Source: an uncultured Oscillospiraceae bacterium
GTDB lineage: Bacteria; Bacillota; Clostridia; Oscillospirales; Ruminococcaceae
NCBI GenBank assembly: GCA_902490585.1
Contig: CABUEI010000008.1
Location: forward strand, 1 to 64,000
Length of the DNA: 64,000 bases
Reading direction: 5' to 3'
Shown piece after piece: positions 42,266-51,002 of this stretch. The translations under genes were made by a program, and so were the position numbers. The notes below the pieces were generated by a model. The model saw only the letters and a list, made by a program, of their open reading frames with translations. It was not told where the DNA came from and did no database searches. Each line of letters begins with the position of its first letter. Position 1 is the first letter of the stretch.

Positions 42266-42658
42266 ATGAAAATAGCAGTAACTTATGAAAACGGACAGAT
42301 ATTTCAGCATTTCGGACATACGGAAATGTTCAAGGTGTACGAGGTCGAGGATAACAGCATCAAAAACGAAAGCATTATCCCCACGCTCGGCAGCGGACAC
42401 GGAGCGCTTGCAGGCTTCCTTAAGCTGAACAATGTCGATACGCTTATCTGCGGAGGAATAGGCGAGGGAGCAAAGAATGCGCTTGCCGATGCAGGAATCA
42501 AGCTGTACGGCGGTGTTACAGGCGATGCGGACAGTGCGGTAAAGGCTCTGCTTTCGGGAACGCTTGAGTTTAACCCGGCGGTACATTGCTCACACCATGA
42601 CGGCGGTCATAATCACGGCGAGGGCCACACCTGCGGTGAGCACGGCTGCAAGCATTGA
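42266..42658 (+). CDS. NifX/NifB-type iron-molybdenum-cofactor-like protein with His-rich tail
   Basis: This 130-residue protein has the dinitrogenase FeMo-cofactor biosynthesis fold: KIAVTYENGQIFQHFGHTEMFKVYEV, VDTLICGGIGEGAKNALADAGI, then AVKALLSGTLEFN. The tail is strikingly His-rich (CSHHDGGHNHGEGHTCGEHGC), with 8 His and 3 Cys in the last ~25 residues, and probably binds Ni, Zn or Fe. No nitrogenase genes are in the window; in anaerobes such proteins often occur outside nitrogen fixation. It has its own terminator. Confidence 0.85.
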   Translation: MKIAVTYENGQIFQHFGHTEMFKVYEVEDNSIKNESIIPTLGSGHGALAGFLKLNNVDTLICGGIGEGAKNALADAGIKLYGGVTGDADSAVKALLSGTLEFNPAVHCSHHDGGHNHGEGHTCGEHGCKH

Positions 42659-42680
42659 GCAAAACCATAATCGTATAAGT

Positions 42681-42716
42681 AAAACCGCTGTCCGTTTATA
42701 AGCGAACAGCGGTTTT
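42681..42716 (+). terminator. Terminator after the NifX-like gene
   Basis: AAAACCGCTGT (42681-42691) pairs with ACAGCGGTTTT (42706-42716). It can also serve the convergent gene ending at 42748. Confidence 0.85.
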
Positions 42717-42747
42717 CTGCATCTTTTTTCTGTATCTTGCGGTATAA

Positions 42748-43308
42748 TTACTGATACATTATATCGTCCTTGTTGAATTTCTGCGTATATCCGAAATAGT
42801 AGCCGAGATGCGTTGCTGCCGGTATACCTGCGTAGCACAGCATATAGATGAACGGCACGAATATATCCATAGAATCAATTGTGTTTTCGGGAACTATCAT
42901 CAGCGACAGGGGATAGACAAGGCCGTCTATTATCCTGTGTACGAATGTCATATCGAAATACCATCCGCACAGCTTGTCAAGAAGCAGGAGCAGTGACGGT
43001 ACGAACATTATCGCCATAAGGATTATGCCGATAAGCACCCATTTGCTTTCCTTGGGCGGCTCTGCCTTGTGAAGTCTGACATATTTCTGCTCTCTGTCGC
43101 CGTCACGGTATCCTGCCGTGAACATCAGCGAATAGAATATAATAAGCGTAAATATAAATACTATCACCTTGAAAAACTCAAAATTCATAAACGGTGCTGT
43201 CGAAACAGTAACGATAGTGCAGAGAAGATTTCCGAACACCATAAAAAGAAATCCCGATAACAACAGCTTCCAAAAAGGTTGTCTGCCTGATTTTGCGTAA
43301 TAGTCCAT
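42748..43308 (-). CDS. Uncharacterised membrane protein
   Basis: The start is taken at ATG 43308 (MDYYAKSGRQPFWK), after AAGGAG, giving 186 residues with four membrane segments (LLLSGFLFMVFGNLLCTIV; VIVFIFTLIIFYSLMFTAGY; WVLIGIILMAIMFVPSLLLL; VPFIYMLCYAGIPAATHLGYY). No family recognised. It is the last of three consecutive minus-strand genes with the two paralogues upstream. Confidence 0.7.
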   Translation of the reverse strand: MDYYAKSGRQPFWKLLLSGFLFMVFGNLLCTIVTVSTAPFMNFEFFKVIVFIFTLIIFYSLMFTAGYRDGDREQKYVRLHKAEPPKESKWVLIGIILMAIMFVPSLLLLLDKLCGWYFDMTFVHRIIDGLVYPLSLMIVPENTIDSMDIFVPFIYMLCYAGIPAATHLGYYFGYTQKFNKDDIMYQ

Positions 43309-43309
43309 A

Positions 43310-44137
43310 TTATTCTCCTTGCTCTGTAGTGTCGCCGACAACAGTTTCGTTTACTTTGTTATCTGTCAGAATGTTCTTCAGTACTTCTTTTGCACGTCTT
43401 TGATATTCCGCTGAGTGTTTGTAGCTTATCATGCCTTCTTCTTCACGGCGTACCGAAAAAGCAAGTGCGTCGGGGCATGAATTTTCCCACTTTGCGTCAT
43501 ATACAAACTGTGTGTCGTTAAGGTTTACTCTGAGTTTTCCGTCGTATTCGGACAGACCCAGCTCTTTTCCGATATCCGAGAACATTGTTTCGTAAGTATT
43601 CGGGTTTTCGTAGATTTTATCAGGGTCGTTCTCGTCCGCAGACTTGTTTGTGTTGAAAATATCTTCATCACAGATATAAAGCTCCGATACGCCACGCTCT
43701 ATCTCGCCGTAAAGCTTAGCATTGTTTGTCTGTACATACTGCATATCCGAGCCTTTGGTAAGGTCGATGAAGTAAACCGCAACATGAACATACCCGTTGT
43801 TGTCAAAGTCCGGGCAGTACTGCTCAAGGGCAAGCTCTATATCATTTACCTTCTGATAAAGCCCGGGAGCTTTTTCAGTATCTGAGATAACCAGCATAAC
43901 CGATAAATCGGGATCTTCACGGGCAACTATCTGATATGTCAGGAATATTGCCACTGCCGCAAAGAAAACTCCTGCCAGCACAAACCACTTGTTGCGGTAG
44001 AAGAAGTTGTCTACCTTTTTTACCGCCGTCATTTCTTCAGCTTGCTCGTGAACGTCCTGTTCAATAATGTCGCTGTCTTCTATTATTCCCTGCTTGAGCT
44101 TTAACAGCTCTCTTTTTTCATCGCTTTCTTTTGACAT
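43310..44137 (-). CDS. Uncharacterised membrane-anchored protein (paralogue 1)
   Basis: The protein has 275 residues. A short cytoplasmic N-terminus with KRELLKLKQGIIEDSD and a membrane helix (WFVLAGVFFAAVAIFLTYQIV, about residues 52-72) precede an extracellular domain with CPDFDNNGYVHVAVYFIDL. It shares the RELLKLKQG start, the position of the helix and the APDFDNNG/CPDFDNNG block with the next gene upstream, so the two are tandem duplicates. The function is unknown. FDNNG looks like a small Ca-binding loop, but this is only a suggestion. Confidence 0.75.
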   Translation of the reverse strand: MSKESDEKRELLKLKQGIIEDSDIIEQDVHEQAEEMTAVKKVDNFFYRNKWFVLAGVFFAAVAIFLTYQIVAREDPDLSVMLVISDTEKAPGLYQKVNDIELALEQYCPDFDNNGYVHVAVYFIDLTKGSDMQYVQTNNAKLYGEIERGVSELYICDEDIFNTNKSADENDPDKIYENPNTYETMFSDIGKELGLSEYDGKLRVNLNDTQFVYDAKWENSCPDALAFSVRREEEGMISYKHSAEYQRRAKEVLKNILTDNKVNETVVGDTTEQGE

Positions 44138-44161
44138 CTGAAACCTTTCGTGAATACAATT

Positions 44162-44860
44162 TTAGTCCTGCTTGTAATAAACACCGTCATACAGATTTTT
44201 CACAAACTGCATAGCCTGCTCTTCGCTCTCATCGTCTGTATTACGCACCGCAACGAATATTTCCGTTGTGAAAATCTGCATCCTTTTGCCGTACGCCGTG
44301 TTCTTCAGATTGATAACATATCCGCTCTCTCCCGTAATTTCCGACAGGTCGCTGAATATCTTATCGCCGTAAGCGTTCTCAAAGCTCTCGTAAGCGCTCT
44401 GAAGTTCGCTTTCAGTGCCGATGAATACCTGGCATTTTCCGTTCTTTATTTGGTCGAACAGATCGACATCACCCAGATATGCGTCAGGTACGCTCTGGTC
44501 AATGGTTACGTTGTGTTCGCCGTTGTTATCAAAGTCCGGAGCATAGGCAGACATACCGTCTTCAAAGCTTGTGCGGATCGACATGGCGTAATTACCCACG
44601 CTGTAAATGGTGATATCAGGCTTCTTCTTTGCAAAAAACACAAAATAGATTATCACACCGAGAATAATAAGCAATATTCCTACAACAATAATCACCTTGT
44701 GATACCAAAGAAAATTCTTCGTTTTCTCGCTTGCCGTCTGAGCCATTCTGACATCATAGCCTGTTTCACGGATTTCGCTATCCTTTTCGTCAACAAGTCC
44801 CTGCTTCAGCTTCAGAAGTTCTCTTCTGTCCTTGTCGCTGTTGTCGTAATTATCAGCCAT
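44162..44860 (-). CDS. Uncharacterised membrane-anchored protein (paralogue 2)
   Basis: The start is ATG 44860 (MADNYDNSDKDRRELLKLKQG), after GGAGGTG, giving 232 residues. One membrane helix (VIIVVGILLIILGVIIYFVFF) follows the cytoplasmic N-terminus. The outer domain has YAPDFDNNGEHNVTI and CQVFIGTESELQSAY. It is the tandem paralogue of the 275-residue protein downstream. Both may form parts of one envelope complex with the four-helix protein at 42748. Confidence 0.75.
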   Translation of the reverse strand: MADNYDNSDKDRRELLKLKQGLVDEKDSEIRETGYDVRMAQTASEKTKNFLWYHKVIIVVGILLIILGVIIYFVFFAKKKPDITIYSVGNYAMSIRTSFEDGMSAYAPDFDNNGEHNVTIDQSVPDAYLGDVDLFDQIKNGKCQVFIGTESELQSAYESFENAYGDKIFSDLSEITGESGYVINLKNTAYGKRMQIFTTEIFVAVRNTDDESEEQAMQFVKNLYDGVYYKQD

Positions 44861-45010
44861 CTGCACACCTCCGTAACTGTCTGATTGTAAAACCGAAATA
44901 TAAATACAGTATGAACCATACCGCATAACCGACATATTCAATAAGTATAGCATATCACGATTATTTTTTCAAGAACTGTTGACCGACCGAATTGTTAGTG
45001 CTATTATAGA

Positions 45011-45073
45011 CGTAAATTCCCAAAGTAAGTTCCACTCCAATTTCCACTGTGGAACTTACTTTGGGAATTTACG
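45011..45073. repeat. Perfect 25-bp palindrome with 13-bp loop
   Basis: The arms at 45011-45035 and 45049-45073 are exact reverse complements over 25 bases, with loop TCCAATTTCCACT. No T-run follows, so it is not a simple terminator. It lies between divergent genes and could be a small palindromic mobile element, an insertion remnant or a strong regulatory hairpin. Confidence 0.85.
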
Positions 45074-45111
45074 GGTTAAAATCAGATTTGAAGCGAAAAT
45101 GATTTTATGTG

Positions 45112-45140
45112 TTGATTTTATCGGCAACATGTGTTACAAT
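45112..45140 (+). promoter_or_regulatory. Promoter of the hybrid histidine kinase gene
   Basis: TTGATT (45112-45117), 17-bp spacer, TACAAT (45135-45140). Confidence 0.7.
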
Positions 45141-45176
45141 TAATAAATATGTATAAATATGACGAAAGGAAAAGTG

Positions 45177-47432
45177 ATGATTATGAAGATTATTATGAAA
45201 AAACACTTCAGGGCATTGTACGGCGAAACACTTGAAAACGGTAAATTATCCCGTGCCCAGAAGACATTGCTTATTACCCTTAACGTTTTACTTATAGTAT
45301 TTGCTGTAGTGACTTCTGCGTTTTTTACTCACTTTATGAGTATAAAGCAGAAGAATCTCAGAATTGAATCGTTTGTGTCTACGATAGAATCAATGAAGCA
45401 CGTTACGATTAATTATATCGACACTGAGAAAGGATATACGGAAGACTGGGCACATTATATTACACTCAATAAAATGACTCTTGAACAGGCACTCCGTTAA
45501 ATAAGAGATGTAAATACAAGCTCCGAAAGATATGTCCACTTTGTCGATATGCAGACTTATGAAGCATATTCAGCCTACTACAGCGGAGATAACAATATAG
45601 CTCATTGCTATGAGCAGATAAGCAAAAGCACCGATGAAACCGACCGCATTTTCATGAAGAACATGGAGCTTATGTTCAGCGGTTAGGAAAGTGACGCAAG
45701 TATACTCGGTAAGTACCGTGACGACATCACTCTCACAAACGTTGTCAGCGTAGGTACAAAGGTTACGCTTAAAAATACAGACGGCACAGATAAGGATTAC
45801 CTGCTATTAAGACTGATACCCGTTGAAAGCATGAGAAAAGCATGGGTGTTCCCGATGGCTTTCCGTTCTGCCGAGATAGGAATTATCACGAACACGGGCG
45901 TATATGTAATACAATCCGCTTCCATGAAGTCACAGACATTCATAGATTTTATCCGTAGTTACAATTATCCTGATGATTATAATAAAGTAAATGAGTTTGC
46001 AAACGAACTCAGCAGTAACGAAAGCGGAATTGTGACATACAACGATTCCAAGGGTAAACCGTATTACTGGTACTATTCACAGTTTGACGAAGAGTCGGGT
46101 ATTGATATTCTCGGAGCAATTGACTGTGACGTACTTGACAGCAGCGAACAGAACTGGTTTGTTGTAGCGATTATATGCGGCGTGCTGATTCTGCTTATAA
46201 TAATTGACGGTACTCACATTCTGATGATAAACCGACAGCTCAGAATTACGGCAAAGGTTGCAAAAGAAGCAAGCAACGCCAAGACACGCTTCCTCTCCTC
46301 AATGTCCCACGATATCAGAACGCCAATGAACGCCGTTGTCGGAATGACCGAGATCGCAAAGAAAAATCTTAATGAACCACAGTATGTTTCGGCTTGTCTT
46401 GACAAGGTTACGCTTGCGGGAAATCATCTTATTACGCTGATAAACGATATCCTCGATATATCAAAGGTTGAAAGCGGAAAAATGCGGCTTGAAACCGCAC
46501 CTGTGAATATTGATAAATTAATGAACAATATCACAGATATTATCCGTCCTCAGCTTGCAAATAAATCAATCAAGTTTGATTGCCATATTCATGATATTCC
46601 CTTTAACTGTATCATGGCAGATAATCTGCGATTGACGCAGATATACATGAATCTGCTGAGCAACGCCTATAAATATACGGAAGATAAAGGTCATATCGAG
46701 CTTGAACTGTATGAGGAGCTTGAAAACTGCCGTAACAATTGCGTAAGACTGGTATACAGACTGAAAGACAACGGTATAGGCATGAGCAAAAAGTTCATGA
46801 GTACGATGTACGATTCCTTTGAAAGAGCTGAAAGCAGTACGATAAGCAAGATACAGGGCTCAGGTCTGGGACTTGCCATAGTAAAACAGTTTACCGATAT
46901 GATGGGCGGTACGATCGACTGTACAAGTGAAGAGGGCAAGGGTACCGAGTTTATAGTAAGAATAGAATTCCCCATAGCAAGTAATCCGGACAATAAATCC
47001 GATATTCAGGGTTCGGATGCCGAATACACAAAAGAAGAGTTTGACGGCATGAGGTTACTTGTGGCAGAGGATAACGATCTGAACTATGAGATAGTACAGA
47101 CGATGCTTGAAGATTACGGTATAATCTGCGAGCGTGCCGAAAACGGAAGCGAGTGCGTTGATATGCTCACATCGTCTCCGGATGATTATTATGACATGAT
47201 TCTCATGGATATCCAGATGCCCGTGATGAACGGCAGAGAAGCGGCAAGGATAATCAGAAAAAGCAAGGTACCGTATGTCCGTGATATAAAGATTGTGGCT
47301 GTGACAGCCGACGCTTTTGCGGAAGATATACAGGCTTGCCTTGACGCAGGTATGAACTATCATGTTTCAAAACCTATAGATATAAGAAATTTACTCAGAA
47401 TTCTGAGATACGAAAGGAACGGAAGAAAATGA
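45177..47432 (+). pseudogene. Hybrid sensor histidine kinase interrupted by two in-frame stop codons
   Basis: The frame from ATG 45177 (AAAGGAAA 7 nt before) is continuous to 47432 except for TAA at 45498-45500 (codon 108) and TAG at 45684-45686 (codon 170). Between and after them the frame still reads as protein (RDVNTSSERYVHFVDMQTYE; KYRDDITLTNVVSVGTKVTL). Domains: TM1 (LLITLNVLLIVFAVVTSAFF), an extracellular sensor of about 280 residues, TM2 (WFVVAIICGVLILLIIIDG), HisKA with phospho-acceptor His about 378 (SSMSHDIRTPMNAV), ATPase with DNGIGM and GSGLGLAIVKQF, and receiver with Asp about 678 (MILMDIQMPVMNG). Both stops could be single C-to-T changes from Gln codons. It overlaps the binding-protein gene downstream (ATGA). 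Confidence 0.85.
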
Positions 47433-48741
47433 GAAAATTCGCACTCAGAGCAGTTGCTCTTGCAACGGCAGTAACTTTGTCAGCAGGACTTTTCGGCGGT
47501 TGTTCGTCAGAAGAAGAAAACAAGGAGTTCAAAGCAAAGCTCGATACCGACAAAAAGGTTTCGCTTGAAATTGCAGGTTCGGTAGGAAATTTCGAGGCAC
47601 TTGACGCAGTCGTAAACAATTTCAACGAAATCTACCCGAATGTCACCGTAAGCTATGAGCAGTATTCAAGCGGACAGCTGAAAGAGACATGGATAACAAC
47701 AAATACGTTGATATCGTAATGACGGGCGATGAACAGCTCCGTTATCCCAGCTTTACAGAAAAGTACATATACGATTATTGCGCCGATTTATCAAAGGAAG
47801 ATATTGATTTCAGTGCAATAAGAGATGATATGCTGAAGATGTACACGATAGACGGTAAGCTTGTAAGCGTTTCGATAATGGTAAAGGCGACAGGTATGGC
47901 AGTGAACAAGACTCTCCTTGAAAAAGAAAGTCTTTCGGTGCCGAAAAACTACAGCGAATTTACCGAGGTGCTCAAAGCGCTCAAAGACAAGGGCTACACC
48001 CCGATACAGTCCGCAAACACTTACGCTTATTCAGTAATAAACAATGCTGTGCTCGATCTTATCGGTACCGATGTGGAGTTCAAAAAACAGCTTGACAGCG
48101 GTGATGAAGCGGCATACAACAAGTTGCTCCCTATGTTTACAAAACTCGGTACGCTTGTTGATAACGGCTATATTAATTATAACTTAAACAGCGAATATCC
48201 CGATGATAACTATGACGGTGCAATTCTGAAATTCTTTGAGGGAAATGTTCCGTTCTGGATCTGCGACACAGAAAAGTTCAGCGGAATGAAAAAGCGTGAA
48301 TCAAAGTCGGAAGCGTTTACGGCATCGCCTTTTGAGTACAGCTTTGAATACGTTCCCATGGGTGACAACGGTGTGTATGAGCACTCTGAAGCGTGGAGCG
48401 GATTTTCGATTAATAAAAACAGTGACGCCTATGACTATGCGGTCGAATTTATCCGTTTCTTAGCTACAGAGGAGCAGATAAACCTGATAGCGTCGGTAAA
48501 GGGTATGCCGTCCGTTGCCAATAATACAGACGATAAGCGTTACAGCGATATCATGAATATTTCAAATGCCGAAATGAGCTTTACAAATGACGGAACGGTG
48601 CTTAATCATTATAAGGATTACATTTCGTCCACAGTTTCAAAATTCGGCTCGGGCGAACTGAAGAGTGCGGAAGAAGCAGTACGTCACTATATTGACGAGT
48701 GCGTCAAGGTTGCCAAGAAAATCGAAGAGGAAGGCAGATAA
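47429..48741 (+). pseudogene. Extracellular solute-binding lipoprotein (family 1), single frameshift
   Basis: The N-terminal part (47429-47719) has a signal peptide, lipobox LFGGC and DKKVSLEIAGSVGNFEALDAV up to QLKE. The remaining ~350 residues lie one frame over from about 47688 (MDNNKYVDIVMTGDEQ...). Loss of one base in GAGACATGG near 47684-47690 explains the break, since restoring it gives QLKE-D-MDNNKYVDIVM. The intact product would have about 437 residues and belongs to the sugar-type ABC binding proteins. It is translationally coupled to the histidine kinase (ATGA) and has no transporter, so it may have been the kinase's periplasmic ligand sensor. It carries a lesion, as does the kinase. 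Confidence 0.8.
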
Positions 48742-48799
48742 GAATAACCTGCCATTCCTTAAAAATATGGCATAAACTCAGCAAATTTTGCTTTAAAGG

Positions 48800-48841
48800 T
48801 TGACATAAAGCACTTTATTTAGTATAATGTAAACGTTTTTA
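48800..48841 (+). promoter_or_regulatory. Promoter of the mannanase gene with a cre-like site
   Basis: Perfect TTGACA (48800-48805), 17 bp, TATAAT (48823-48828). Directly over the start site, ATGTAAACGTTTTTA (48827-48841) matches the CcpA/LacI-type cre consensus WTGNAANCGNWNNCW at all but one position. It suggests repression by a LacI-family regulator or CcpA. Confidence 0.7.
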
Positions 48842-48876
48842 GCAGATATGTTTTAGTATTTAGAAAGGAAGTAAAG

Positions 48877-49962
48877 ATGAAAAAATTAGCGGCATTATTA
48901 ATGAGCACTGTAATGTGCCTTGCTTTTGCAGGTTGCAGCAGTGAAACAGCACAGGATAGTGGGCAGCAGTCATCTGCGGAAAATGTAAGCTCAACAGCGG
49001 TTGAGATCCCCGCACCCGACGGATTCAAGGTAGACGGTACAAAGCTTATTGACGGTTACGGTGAAGATTTTGTAATGCGTGGAGTAAACCACGCTTATAC
49101 ATGGTTCAAGAATGATACGGACACAGCACTTGAGGGCATACAGTATGTAGGTTCGAACACAGTACGTCTTGTTCTCTCTGACGGCGACCAGTGGGATAAG
49201 GTTTCAAGAGCGGAACTGAGAAGTCTGATCAGAAAATGCAAGAAGAAAAATCTCATAGCGGTAGTCGAAATACATGACGGCGCAGGCATGAACGAGGTTT
49301 CATATCTTGAACACGCAGTGGATTACTGGATAGAGATGGCTGATTTACTGAACGACAACAAGGCTTATGTAATTGTCAATATCGCAAACGAGTGGTACGG
49401 AACTTACAACAACCTTGAAACATGGCGTGACGCTTATATCGACGCAGTAAAGAAACTGCGTGACGCAGGCATTGAAAATACTCTTATAGTTGACAGTGCA
49501 GGCTGGGGACAGTGCGCAGACAGCGTGCTGAAGTACGGCAACGATATATTAAAGGCTGACAAGGACGCAAACACAATGTTTGCGGTACACATGTACGGCA
49601 CCGCCGGCAAGAACGAAGAAACTGTAAAGAATACAATAGATACTGCCATAAAGAATAATATCTGCCTGCTTATCGGTGAGTTCGGTTGCAACCACACCGA
49701 CGGTAAGGTAGCTTACGAAACCATAATGCAGTATTCGACAGAAAAGAACATCGGCTATCTTGCATGGTCATGGAAAGGTAACGGCGACGATGTAAGTTAC
49801 CTTGATATTTCTCGTGACTGGGCAGGCGTTGACCTTTCAGCCGACTGGGGCAAGCCACTTGTTGAGGGCGAGTACGGTATAAAGAAAACATCAAAGATAT
49901 GTTCTGTTTATACCAAGTACGCAACCGATGATACAAGCGATACAGAAGATAATATCGAATAA
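48877..49962 (+). CDS. GH5 family lipoprotein, probable endo-beta-1,4-mannanase (GH5_8-like)
   Basis: This 361-residue extracellular lipoprotein (lipobox LAFAGC) is tethered by a Ser/Gln-rich linker. The catalytic domain reads FVMRGVNHAYTWFKND, NTVRLVLSDG and AVVEIHDGAG. NIANEWYGTY carries the acid/base Glu, VDSAGWGQ and AVHMYGTAG follow, LIGEFGCNHTDG carries the nucleophile Glu, and AWSWKGNG ends the block. This order and wording closely resemble the alkaline mannanases of subfamily GH5_8. It has its own promoter with a cre-like site, behind the broken kinase and binding-protein pair, which might have sensed the products. There is no carbohydrate-binding module. Confidence 0.88.
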   Translation: MKKLAALLMSTVMCLAFAGCSSETAQDSGQQSSAENVSSTAVEIPAPDGFKVDGTKLIDGYGEDFVMRGVNHAYTWFKNDTDTALEGIQYVGSNTVRLVLSDGDQWDKVSRAELRSLIRKCKKKNLIAVVEIHDGAGMNEVSYLEHAVDYWIEMADLLNDNKAYVIVNIANEWYGTYNNLETWRDAYIDAVKKLRDAGIENTLIVDSAGWGQCADSVLKYGNDILKADKDANTMFAVHMYGTAGKNEETVKNTIDTAIKNNICLLIGEFGCNHTDGKVAYETIMQYSTEKNIGYLAWSWKGNGDDVSYLDISRDWAGVDLSADWGKPLVEGEYGIKKTSKICSVYTKYATDDTSDTEDNIE

Positions 49963-50060
49963 GATTATCTGAAAGAACAGTTTTAATTACACAGCTTTGA
50001 AATTGATTTTGGTGAACTATGGACAGCATTTGTGCGTTGCGTGGTTTTATCAACAACTTG

Positions 50061-50093
50061 ACAGGTGCATTGCGAAAACAATGCACCTGTTTG
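50061..50093 (+). terminator. Terminator after the mannanase gene
   Basis: A perfect 12-bp stem (50061-50072 with 50079-50090) and CGAAAA loop run into TTTG. Confidence 0.75.
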
Positions 50094-50117
50094 TGTATCT
50101 GAAAAAAGGAGAAATAT

Positions 50118-51002
50118 ATGACCGGTATAAAAGTGGCATTATTACAGCTTATGCCCGAAGACAATTTACAGGGAAATATCGCAAAAGGAATAAAAGCTGT
50201 TGAGAAATCAGCGGCAATGGGAGCGGATATCGCGCTGTTCCCTGAAATGTGGAGTTGCGGGTACTGTTTTCCGCAGGACAGCAAAGCTCTTGACGACCTT
50301 GCTGTAAGCCACGACAGTGAGTATATACAGGCGTTTTCAGAGGCGGCGAAAGCTAATGGTATTGCGGTGGCAATAACGTATCTTGTCAAAAACGAGCATG
50401 GCGGTTCGCCGTATAATTCCGTTACGCTTTTCGACCGACACGGCAAGGAAATGTTCACCTACTCAAAGGTACATACCTGCGATTTCGGCGATGAAAGGGT
50501 ATTGTCGCACGGTACGGATTTTTACACAGCCGGACTTGACACAAATGGCGGAAATGTCAATGTCGGTGCGATGATATGCTATGACAGGGAGTTCCCGGAA
50601 AGTGCAAGAATACTCATGCTGAAAGGTGCCGAAATTATACTTGTACCCAACGCCTGTCCTATGGAGATAAACCGTATTTCACAGCTCAGAGCCAGAGCCT
50701 ATGAGAATATGACAGGTATCGCAACGGTAAATTACCCTTACGGCAAACCCGACTGCAACGGTCATTCCACCGCATTTGACGGCATAGCATACCGCACGGA
50801 CGGAAGTGGCGGACGTGACACACTGGTTATCGAAGCAGGTGAACGTGAGGGAATATATATTGCCGATTTCCCGATTGACGATATGCGTGAGTATCGCCGC
50901 CGTGAAGTACACGGAAACGCCTTCCGCCGTCCCGAGCTTTACGGTCCGCTTACAGATATGACAGTAAACGAACCGTTTATAAGAGAGGAGAAAAATCCTT
51001 GA
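50118..51002 (+). CDS. Carbon-nitrogen hydrolase (nitrilase superfamily)
   Basis: The 294-residue enzyme has the Glu-Lys-Cys triad in LFPEMWSCGY (Glu), YSKVHTCDFG (Lys) and GAMICYDREFPE (Cys). It hydrolyses amides or N-carbamoyl compounds with ammonia release; the closest types are N-carbamoylputrescine or omega-amidase-like members, and the substrate is not fixed by the sequence. GGAG precedes the ATG. The stop overlaps the next gene's TTG start. Confidence 0.9.
   Translation: MTGIKVALLQLMPEDNLQGNIAKGIKAVEKSAAMGADIALFPEMWSCGYCFPQDSKALDDLAVSHDSEYIQAFSEAAKANGIAVAITYLVKNEHGGSPYNSVTLFDRHGKEMFTYSKVHTCDFGDERVLSHGTDFYTAGLDTNGGNVNVGAMICYDREFPESARILMLKGAEIILVPNACPMEINRISQLRARAYENMTGIATVNYPYGKPDCNGHSTAFDGIAYRTDGSGGRDTLVIEAGEREGIYIADFPIDDMREYRRREVHGNAFRRPELYGPLTDMTVNEPFIREEKNP

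Noticed and set aside
42266..42658. Evidence for nitrogen fixation
   Set aside because: A single NifX-like gene occurs without nifHDK or nifB; such proteins are common in non-fixing anaerobes.
45498..45686. Alternative genetic code with TAA and TAG read as Gln
   Set aside because: Many intact genes here end in TAA (for example at 3177 and 48741), so the code is standard; the two stops are local.
49670..50458. Minus-strand ORF of 262 codons
   Set aside because: It runs across the end of the mannanase gene, its terminator and the start of the nitrilase-family gene, all convincing on the plus strand.
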